Source of the DNA: Firmicutes bacterium AF25-13AC
Lineage (GTDB): Bacteria > Bacillota > Clostridia > Lachnospirales > Lachnospiraceae
Assembly (NCBI GenBank): GCA_003478935.1
Contig: QUFP01000009.1
Coordinates: 1-64,000, forward strand
Reading direction: 5' to 3'
Length of the DNA stretch: 64,000 nucleotides
Made by a program: the position numbers and the translations under genes. Under the pieces are notes generated by a model that made no database searches, was not told where the DNA came from, and worked only from the letters and a program-made list of their open reading frames with translations. How positions within the stretch are numbered: the stretch's first letter is position 1; every line of letters starts with the position of its first letter. Positions 16,827 to 24,080 of the stretch are shown one piece after another.

Positions 16827-19800
16827 TTATTCGATCTCGTCAGTCTCAATGATGAACTTAACAGAACCATTCATGCTGTCGCTTCTGCCGCTATAGGTAT
16901 CATATGAAATCTCATCTGAGGTCAGAGCCTTTAAGCGGTCAAGAATTACTGTAAGATTCTCATCAGCCAGATCCTTGATCTTGCTGATTCCTTCATCGTA
17001 AAACTCCTGCATACCGTCCTTTAAATCCTCTGCGCCATCCTTAAGCTCGCTGATTCCATCTACTACATCATCACTTGCATCTGATAACGTATCTGCACCA
17101 TCCTTAAGATCACTAACGCCATCTGCTAACGTCTGTGCACCACTCTTTAAGTCAAGTGTTCCCTTTCTCAAATCATTAGTTCCAGACTTCAATGTATCTG
17201 CACCACTGCTAAGTGCACTTGTACCAGACTTTAATGTGTTAATTCCGCTTTGTAATGTACCTGCACCACTCTTTAAGGTATCTGCACCTGTCTTTAAAGT
17301 ATCGGTTCCGCCCTTTAAAGTGTCAGTTCCGCTCTTTAAGGTGTCAATTCCGTTCTTTGCACTGTCGATGCCGCCCTTTAAGGTTGCTGCACCATCACGA
17401 AGTGTCTGACTGTTTGCTGCAAGCTGTCCTGCTCCTGCCATCATCTGTGTGCTTAACTGATTTAATCCCTCGATCAGCTGTCCTGCTCCAGTCTGGAGTG
17501 CTGCTGCACCGCTTGTAAGAGATGCACTGTTTGCCTTTAACTGTGCTGCACCACCTGTAAGTGTATCGTTGTTTGCATCAAGCTGTGCAAAACCATCTAA
17601 CAGCTGTTTGATACCTGCCGAAGCCTGCGTGTTTAATGTAGCAACTTGTGTTGAAAGATTACCCATTTCTGCATTGAAATCTTGCATATTAGAGTCAAGT
17701 AAATCAACACCCGTGCTAAGCGCAGTGACATCTGCCGCCTGAATCTGATCTTTCATCGTGGTAATGCTATCAATCTTCTCCTTCATAGTGCCAACAGTTC
17801 CTAACAAGCCATTCGCGTTATCTACAATTGTCTGAATCTGAGTAGGAAGTGCTGCAAGTCCATTCATTAGTGCCTGCAGTGTTTCTGTATTCAAAGGTGT
17901 CACATCACCAACAGAAGCCGTTACATATGGTACACTAGCAGTAACAGATGAAACCTCTGGAATCTGATTTGCTGCTGTTTCAAGTGCTGTTGCCAGTGCT
18001 TCATCTCCATTTTGTCTTGCTGCCGCTGCCTGAGTCAAAAGAGATTGTTTTGCACTTGCAATCTGACCATTTGCTGTTGCTATTTGATCATTTGCTGTTT
18101 TGATCTGACCATTTGCCGCATCAACCTGATCATTTGCTGCTTTGACTTGGGCATTGATGTTATTTACTACACTCTGAAGACCTGCAACATATTGCTGAAT
18201 TGCACCTAACTGTGCACTTAACTGATCCTTTAAGCCAGTTGCTTGCTCCATCATAGTATTAACTGGATCTACAATCTGTGTCTGCATAGCCGCTGGCAAA
18301 TCACTTGCTTCTGTGATCAGCTCATTTCCAGTTGTCAGCATGCTGTCTAACAGAGTCATTAACTGTTTGGTCTCATCAGTTCCTAAGGAAGCCTTTAAGG
18401 ATGCTGTTCCCTGTGCCAGTGCATTTGATGCTGCGACAAGATCCTCTGTCGTCTCTCCCTCTCCATCAAGTGCTGCAGTAAGTGTGCTTAACGCACCTTG
18501 AATCTGAGTCAGTGCCTGTGCACCCTGTGAAACCTGCTGTTCACCTGCAACATATGCACTTACGCCATCTGCTAAAGAATCTGTTCCTGCTGTGTAGCTG
18601 TTAACACCAGCTGCCAATGTATTGATTCCTTGGGCAAACTGAGAAACCTTTGTGTTTAATTCACTGTCACTTGACAGATTTGCCTGAATACCTGCATTTA
18701 ACAGATCGACACCAGATGTATAATCATTGATTCCACTCTGTAATGTACCTGCACCACTCTGTAACTGTGCTGCTCCGCTTTGTAACTGTCCTGCACCGCT
18801 CTGTAACTGACCTGCTCCACTCTGAAGTGAAGTTGCACCACTTGCAAGCTGACTCACACCACTTACCAGATCCTTAGAACCACTCTGAAGCTTTCCAGCT
18901 CCATCGTCAAGCGTCTTTGCTCCGCTTGCAAGGTCACCTGCTCCGCTTTGCAACTGCTTTGCACCATCTGCAAGTTTATTTACACCATCTGTCAGATCAC
19001 CAACGCCATCTGCAAGATCATGTGTGCCATCTCTTAATTCCTTAACACCATCATCAAACTCGCCATACTTCTCGTCAAGTTCCTCCACACCATCATACAG
19101 ATCAGAGGTTCCATCAACAAGCTGTGTTGCTGCATCTGTAAGATTATCAAGTGCATCCTTGATGTCATCTAATGCACTGTCATCATCAAAATCAATATCC
19201 TTTAACAGATCAGACAATGCAACTGTAAGAGAAGAACTCATTGAAAAATCTGTTACATCAGCTTCAATCGATACGCTGTCTGGAATGTCAATATCGAGCG
19301 TTTTGTCTTCACTGTTCTTATCGTCATCATCTGCAGAAAGATCAATCGTGTCTAGTTTTAAGCTATCCTTAAGACCAGGCATTCCGACACCCACAACAAT
19401 ATTTCTGCTTCCATCGGAAATTACCTTTCCGTTGTCGATGGTGACATTAGAGAATGTATCATCTGGAAGTATCATCGCAGTCAGCATTACAAATGGACTA
19501 TAAATAGTCTCATTCTTTCCATCTACTTTTGCACTCTTCTTCTCGTTGTTAGTATACTGAATCTTGATCTGAAGATGACCACTCTTGCCGACAAGATCCT
19601 GCGGCTGCATTTCCTGTCCATCTAAGAAGTATGTAAACTTTACAGATACAGGAAGATCCTTATTGCTCTGACCCTGATAATAAATATCGCTGCCATCTGT
19701 ATTCCATGTCAGACTGTCACCATTCTCACTAAAGGTTTCATCACCTTTTACATTCTTTATATTTGTCAGATCAGATTGGTCCTCAACACTGCTTTCACTT

Positions 19801-20018
19801 CCTGCATTCTTTAACCAGTTAGATACTGTGATCTGCTGTGGATTTCCAGATGCATCTGCATTTACATAGACGGTTTCCTCTTTTGATACACTGCTTGATG
19901 AATCTGTTGTATTTGCTGTGTTCGCAGCCATTGCCATTGGAACACTTCCTACTGCTACTGCCATGCCGACTGCAAGTCCGGCTGTCATTTTTCTTTTCAG
20001 CATATGATTTCTATTCAT
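16827..20018 (-). CDS. Large secreted heptad-repeat protein (YhgE/Pip-like ectodomain)
   Basis: A 1063-residue protein with an N-terminal signal peptide (KRKMTAGLAVGMAVAVGSV, cut after AMA). An Asp/Asn-rich beta-like region follows (about 60-270). The rest is long blocks of Leu-x-x-Gly heptads such as LQSGAGQ, LADGVGD and LKSGTDT, of the kind found in YhgE/Pip proteins, split by a non-repeat helical segment at about 570-780. No C-terminal membrane helix or sortase motif is visible, unlike full YhgE proteins with their terminal membrane domain. GAGGGTG precedes the start. It is 68 bases downstream of an MMPL transporter, so the pair probably forms one surface system in which the repeats make a long coiled stalk. 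The molecular role is unknown. Confidence 0.85.
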   Translation of the reverse strand: MNRNHMLKRKMTAGLAVGMAVAVGSVPMAMAANTANTTDSSSSVSKEETVYVNADASGNPQQITVSNWLKNAGSESSVEDQSDLTNIKNVKGDETFSENGDSLTWNTDGSDIYYQGQSNKDLPVSVKFTYFLDGQEMQPQDLVGKSGHLQIKIQYTNNEKKSAKVDGKNETIYSPFVMLTAMILPDDTFSNVTIDNGKVISDGSRNIVVGVGMPGLKDSLKLDTIDLSADDDDKNSEDKTLDIDIPDSVSIEADVTDFSMSSSLTVALSDLLKDIDFDDDSALDDIKDALDNLTDAATQLVDGTSDLYDGVEELDEKYGEFDDGVKELRDGTHDLADGVGDLTDGVNKLADGAKQLQSGAGDLASGAKTLDDGAGKLQSGSKDLVSGVSQLASGATSLQSGAGQLQSGAGQLQSGAAQLQSGAGTLQSGINDYTSGVDLLNAGIQANLSSDSELNTKVSQFAQGINTLAAGVNSYTAGTDSLADGVSAYVAGEQQVSQGAQALTQIQGALSTLTAALDGEGETTEDLVAASNALAQGTASLKASLGTDETKQLMTLLDSMLTTGNELITEASDLPAAMQTQIVDPVNTMMEQATGLKDQLSAQLGAIQQYVAGLQSVVNNINAQVKAANDQVDAANGQIKTANDQIATANGQIASAKQSLLTQAAAARQNGDEALATALETAANQIPEVSSVTASVPYVTASVGDVTPLNTETLQALMNGLAALPTQIQTIVDNANGLLGTVGTMKEKIDSITTMKDQIQAADVTALSTGVDLLDSNMQDFNAEMGNLSTQVATLNTQASAGIKQLLDGFAQLDANNDTLTGGAAQLKANSASLTSGAAALQTGAGQLIEGLNQLSTQMMAGAGQLAANSQTLRDGAATLKGGIDSAKNGIDTLKSGTDTLKGGTDTLKTGADTLKSGAGTLQSGINTLKSGTSALSSGADTLKSGTNDLRKGTLDLKSGAQTLADGVSDLKDGADTLSDASDDVVDGISELKDGAEDLKDGMQEFYDEGISKIKDLADENLTVILDRLKALTSDEISYDTYSGRSDSMNGSVKFIIETDEIE

Positions 20019-20086
20019 AATATAACACCCTCATTCTCATTTCTAAATCAGAATTGCACGCTTGTGCACGCCAGTTACTTTACTTT

Positions 20087-22156
20087 TTATTTCTTTCCAA
20101 GAAAGTTAATTGATGTCTTACAAATTACTTTATCAAAAATCAGGAACATTGCCGGCAAAACAAGTGCAACAACGACAACACTAATTAATGCACCTCTTGA
20201 AAGAAGTGTACAGATGGAACCAATCATATCAACCTTTGAATAAGCTGATACACCAAATGTTGCTGCGAAGAAGCTAAGACCACTCGTTATAATGGATTCA
20301 ATGCTTGCCTTATGTGCTGCACTGACAGCTTCCTTTTTATTCTTTCCTCTGCTTCTCTCTTTCTGATAACGGCTCGTCATCAGGATTGCATAATCTACTG
20401 TCGCACCTAACTGAATAGTTCCGACAACGATAGAAGCAACAAACGGAAGACTAATGTTTTGATAGAACGGCACTGCCATATTAATTGCAATCGCAAATTC
20501 GATTACTGCTACCAGAATAATTGGCAGTGAAATCGACTTGAAAATAATCATGATAATAATGAAAATCGCTGCCATTGATACAGTGTTAACACTTTGAAGA
20601 TCGATATTTGTTACATCCTCAAGGTCCTTCATCATAGGAGCTTCACCGATTACCATTGCATTTTCATCATAACCCTTTACAATGTCATTGATCTGGGCAA
20701 TCTGACTATTAACTTCTTCTGTCGCTGACTGGTATTGTGAACATACAAATGCCAGCTCCCAGTTATCACTTTGCAACATACTCTTGATATCTTTTGGAAT
20801 CATAGAATCTGGAATAGTTGCACCAACTAAGGAATTTAAACTGATCGTCCACTTCACACCGTCCACCTCATCGATGGCATTTAACATGTCACGCTTATCC
20901 TTTGCGTCCATGTTCTTATCCATCATAACCATGTGAAGAACACTCATATCAAAGTCTTCTTCAAGCTTTTCATTTGCCACATTACTCTCAAGTGTGGATG
21001 GAAGAGATTTTGCAATGTTGTAATAAATCTTTGTATTGCTGTTTCCATAAATTGCCGGAGCTAAAAGAACAAGGAAGATAACAAGCCAAATCTTATAATG
21101 CTTTGTAATGAAGCCTGACAATCTATCCATGCTCTTAATTAGCGGCTTATGCTTTGTTTTTTCAATCGGCTTATCGAAAATAAGAATCATAGCCGGAAGA
21201 ACAGTTACACAGCAGATAACACCGATTACAACTCCTTTTGCACTGACAATACCAAGATCGCGTCCAAGTGCGAATGTCATAAAACAAAGTGCGGCAAAAC
21301 CAGCAATTGTTGTAACAGAGCTTCCCACGATAGACTTAAAGGTATTGGCGATTGCATGACCCATCGCACGCTCCCTATCATCTGGGAAACGTTCTTTATT
21401 TTCCTCATAGCTGCTAAGAAGGAAAATGGAATAATCCATTGTAACACCGAGCTGAAGAACAGCTACAAGTGCCTGTGTAATATAGGAAATCTCTCCAAGG
21501 AATACATTCGTTCCCATGTTGTAGAGAATGGATATTCCGATACTTAATAAGAAGAACAGCGGAACTAAAAATGAATCAGTAAACAGCTGCAATACAATGA
21601 AGCAAAGAATTGCGGCAATCACAACGTATGCCGGCATCTCGCTTAATGCCAGGTTCTTAATATCGGTAACAATACCAGTCATACCGCTTAAGAAGCACTG
21701 ATCATTGCTGATCTTTCTCATCTCTGTAAGGGCTTCCATAGCTTCATCAGATGATGTCGTGTTGTCAAACAGCACAAGCATCATGGTCGCATCACCTTTA
21801 AAGAACGCCTCTCGCAGATCCTTTGGAATCATCTCGACTGGAAGACTTAAATCGGCAACATCATCATACCAAAGAACATCCTTAACATGATCAATCTCAC
21901 TGTATGCATCTTCTAGCTTTTGCACATCCTTTAGTTCCATGTTTTCCACGACGACCATGGAAAACGCGCCCATTCCGTATTCATCGACCATAATATCCTG
22001 ACCCTTGATCGTCTCAAGCGTGTCTGGCAGATAACTTAAGATATCATAGTTGACTCTTGTCTTTGCCATACCGATTACGGAAGGAATCATAAGCAAAATG
22101 CTGATCAATATGATCAGATATTTATGTTTTGCAATCCATTTTCCTACTTTAACCAT
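20087..22156 (-). CDS. MMPL/RND-family transporter
   Basis: A 689-residue membrane protein with the two-fold RND plan. There is one N-terminal membrane helix, an extracytoplasmic loop (about 35-170), five helices, a second start helix near 355, another loop (375-520) and five more helices. The GATVDYAIL and GVTMDYSIFL segments match the conserved D-Y motif of MMPL proteins in both halves. Family members export lipids or drugs using the proton gradient. The ATG at 22156 is nine bases after AGGAG; an ATG three codons earlier touches the RBS and is rejected. It is the first gene of a two-gene operon with the heptad-repeat protein, controlled from an operator-bearing promoter. Confidence 0.92.
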   Translation of the reverse strand: MVKVGKWIAKHKYLIILISILLMIPSVIGMAKTRVNYDILSYLPDTLETIKGQDIMVDEYGMGAFSMVVVENMELKDVQKLEDAYSEIDHVKDVLWYDDVADLSLPVEMIPKDLREAFFKGDATMMLVLFDNTTSSDEAMEALTEMRKISNDQCFLSGMTGIVTDIKNLALSEMPAYVVIAAILCFIVLQLFTDSFLVPLFFLLSIGISILYNMGTNVFLGEISYITQALVAVLQLGVTMDYSIFLLSSYEENKERFPDDRERAMGHAIANTFKSIVGSSVTTIAGFAALCFMTFALGRDLGIVSAKGVVIGVICCVTVLPAMILIFDKPIEKTKHKPLIKSMDRLSGFITKHYKIWLVIFLVLLAPAIYGNSNTKIYYNIAKSLPSTLESNVANEKLEEDFDMSVLHMVMMDKNMDAKDKRDMLNAIDEVDGVKWTISLNSLVGATIPDSMIPKDIKSMLQSDNWELAFVCSQYQSATEEVNSQIAQINDIVKGYDENAMVIGEAPMMKDLEDVTNIDLQSVNTVSMAAIFIIIMIIFKSISLPIILVAVIEFAIAINMAVPFYQNISLPFVASIVVGTIQLGATVDYAILMTSRYQKERSRGKNKKEAVSAAHKASIESIITSGLSFFAATFGVSAYSKVDMIGSICTLLSRGALISVVVVALVLPAMFLIFDKVICKTSINFLGKK

Positions 22157-22190
22157 AGCAACCATCTCCTATCTTTTTTTCACACTACGC

Positions 22191-22219
22191 ATTATATGCA
22201 GAAACTGACTTTTGGTCAA
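22191..22219 (-). promoter_or_regulatory. Promoter of the MMPL operon with overlapping TetR operator
   Basis: On the minus strand TTGACC (22219-22214), a 17-base spacer and TATAAT (22196-22191) form a near-consensus promoter. The -35 overlaps the dyad TGACTTTTGGTCA (22206-22218), TGAC-5-GTCA, which is repeated as TGACTTTTAGTCA at 22280-22292. A bound TetR dimer would block RNA polymerase. Confidence 0.75.
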
Positions 22220-22279
22220 TATTAAAAGTATCCGAAAAATATATGGTAATAAAATGAATTTTGGTCAGTTTTTAATAAT

Positions 22280-22292
22280 TGACTTTTAGTCA
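22280..22292. promoter_or_regulatory. Second TetR operator copy
   Basis: TGACTTTTAGTCA is the same TGAC-5-GTCA dyad as at 22206-22218, 74 bases away, with a half-site GGTCAG at 22263. Both copies lie in the gap between the MMPL operon and the divergent TetR gene. Confidence 0.7.
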
Positions 22293-22341
22293 GTTTTGTA
22301 AGATAATAACTCTAAGATTCAAGTTTTTAAACATTTACACC

Positions 22342-22370
22342 TTTACTATTACTTAATATCTTGATATAAT
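22342..22370 (+). promoter_or_regulatory. Promoter of the TetR gene
   Basis: TTTACT (22342-22347), 17 bases and TATAAT (22365-22370) precede the TetR start by 44 bases. It lies about 50 bases from the nearer operator, so autorepression is possible but less certain than control of the transporter. Confidence 0.5.
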
Positions 22371-22414
22371 GATAGCTTAGGATAAATTACAAGTATTACA
22401 GGAGGGGTTCTCGT

Positions 22415-23050
22415 ATGGGAAAAGTGGATATCAATAAGAAACAAAAGAAAAACGCTTTGCTGCAGACGGCCTTTGATTTGTTTCGCGATAAGGGCTTTGC
22501 AAAGACTACTATCTCTGATATTGTTTCAGATGCCGGCCTTGCAAAGGGAACTTTCTATTTATATTTTAAGGATAAATATGATTTGAGGGATAAGCTGATT
22601 GCCCACAAAGCAGGGCAGCTGTTTGCAGATGCTCACCATGCACTGCTGGATCAGAAGTTTAATAGCTTTGAAGACCAGATTATCGCAGTTGCCGACTATA
22701 TTATTGACCGTCTCAACGCCGATCATGGTCTGTTAACTTTTATTTCCAAGAATTTGTCATGGGGGATTTTTAAAACAGCTTTTGAAAACACGCTGCCAGA
22801 TGAGTCTTTACAGTTTTATGATTATATATTTGAACAGATGAAAAAAAATTCATATGTCTGTCCAGAGCCTGAACTAATGCTCTTTACAATTATCGAACTC
22901 GTTGGTTCTACATGTTACAGCTGTATTTTGTATGGCCAGCCAGTATCAGTTGAAGAATATCTTCCTTATCTCCATACTGTAATACGCCAGATTCTGGCTG
23001 GATTTTTGGTTCAGCAGCCGACACAAATTGAAACAAAAACTGCTTCGTAA
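22415..23050 (+). CDS. TetR/AcrR-family repressor of the MMPL operon
   Basis: A 211-residue regulator with a TetR DNA-binding domain (about 12-58: ALLQTAFDLFRDKGFAKTTISDIVSDAGLAKGTFYLYFKDK) and a helical effector domain. AGGAGGGG precedes the ATG. It is divergent from the MMPL operon, and paired TGAC-5-GTCA dyads lie between them. From this context it most likely represses the transporter and heptad-repeat genes until an exported compound binds. The ligand is unknown. Confidence 0.92.
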   Translation: MGKVDINKKQKKNALLQTAFDLFRDKGFAKTTISDIVSDAGLAKGTFYLYFKDKYDLRDKLIAHKAGQLFADAHHALLDQKFNSFEDQIIAVADYIIDRLNADHGLLTFISKNLSWGIFKTAFENTLPDESLQFYDYIFEQMKKNSYVCPEPELMLFTIIELVGSTCYSCILYGQPVSVEEYLPYLHTVIRQILAGFLVQQPTQIETKTAS

Positions 23051-23073
23051 TAAATTTTCATATTTTTTTGTGC

Positions 23074-23111
23074 AAAAAAGGAATGGTCATTTTCGTGACC
23101 ATTCCTTTTTT
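23074..23111. terminator. Bidirectional Rho-independent terminator
   Basis: A perfect 10-bp stem GGAATGGTCA (23080-23089) / TGACCATTCC (23096-23105) with a 6-base loop is flanked by six A and six T residues. It can serve both the TetR gene and the convergent L25 gene. Confidence 0.92.
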
Positions 23112-23148
23112 CGAATCATTTAATTGTTCACTTATAATTTTCTCCAGA

Positions 23149-23750
23149 TTATTCGTCCTTCTTTGGCTCTTCTTCAGTTTCTGCTGTCTCTGTCTCAGGT
23201 ACTGCTGCATTGTGTGCTGCATTTAATGCTACTACAACCGCATCTGGATCTGTCATAATAGTAATCTTCTTATCTGCATAAATTGGAAGATCCTTTACAC
23301 GAATAACATCGCCAATCTTCATGTCGCCAACATCAACTCTGACCTCATCAACCAGATCTGCCGGCAATGCCTTATAGGCAATCTCTTCAAGACTCTCCTG
23401 AAGTACACCTTCTACAATCTTATCATGATTCTCTAAGATAACCTCAACAACAGAATGAACTTTTTCTGTGCTTACCAGTGCCTGGAAATCAATCTCATCG
23501 ATTCTTCCTGCAACAGGGTTATATGCGACGTCCTTGATCAGTGCATCATACTGAGTTCCCTCAACATCAAGCATGATCTGACTTCCTTTATGTGCTTTCT
23601 TTAAGAATTTCTCTAACTCCAGTGTATGAAACTTTACTGGGATAGAACCTCAATTTTCTTTCCGAACACGTTGCCTACAACGTATCCCTCTCTTCTGAGC
23701 TTCTTTGCTTTGATGTCCATGCTTCGTTTTTCAGCTTTTAAAGTATTCAT
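23149..23750 (-). CDS. rplY: Ribosomal protein L25/Ctc family, split by a 1-nt frameshift
   Basis: The N-terminal frame starts at the ATG at 23750 after GGAGGAAAAG and reads MNTLKAEKRSMDIKAKKLRREG to KKIEV. It then hits a stop, while the next frame continues as IPVKFHTLELEKFLKKAHKG into the long frame ending at 23149. Adding one T in GAGGTTCTATCC (near 23646) restores a protein of about 200 residues. L25 binds 5S rRNA; this longer form has the C-terminal TL5/Ctc domain and an acidic tail. The break is probably a sequence error, since both halves are well conserved. Confidence 0.85.
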
Positions 23751-23953
23751 TTTGTCTTTTCCTCCAAAAATCTGATTCCTTAGCAGCCTTCGACAAGAGG
23801 TTTTGTTAAGAAACTGACCTGTCTGGTCATTTCCTTTGTTCGGTATGTAATATAACACCACAAACTCAAAAATGCAAGAGGTTTTTTGTGAAAAAATTGT
23901 GAACTTTGAGGTGTAACCCGGTAGGTTCACGCAAGGGGGACTCGGCGAAGTGA

Positions 23954-24054
23954 CTTTGTCGGCGCCCCTTGTTCCCGCGGCGCCTTCTACACTCCTTTTT
24001 GTCTCAGATACTGCGTAAGCCCGCTCCCACACGGGAATCGCCTCGTAAAGCACA
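23954..24054 (-). repeat. G+C-rich two-module repeat, copy 2 (family B), inside the 23751-24080 gap
   Basis: On the minus strand, a 38-bp module (24054-24017) containing GCTTTACGAGGCGATTCCCG is followed by a 25-base spacer and a 38-bp module (23991-23954) containing GGCGCC...GGGGCGCC. The same two modules, in the same order and with a spacer of exactly 25 bases but different spacer sequence, occur on the plus strand at 44121-44220. Nothing else is recognisable in the 330-bp gap. Confidence 0.75.
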
Positions 24055-24080
24055 TCCGCCTCGCCCCCATTTACGTAACG

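Noticed and set aside
17150-17400. Short tandem DNA repeats that might be a CRISPR or minisatellite
   Set aside because: The repeats are the codons of Leu-x-x-Gly heptads, have no unique spacers of constant length, and lie inside a coding frame.
19024-19503. A 159-codon plus-strand frame rich in serine
   Set aside because: It is the mirror of the heptad-repeat protein's codons and has no independent start signals.
23634-24053. A 139-codon minus-strand frame covering the repeat and the start of rplY
   Set aside because: Only its last part is real (the L25 N terminus). The upstream part runs through the family B repeat and has no RBS or family resemblance.
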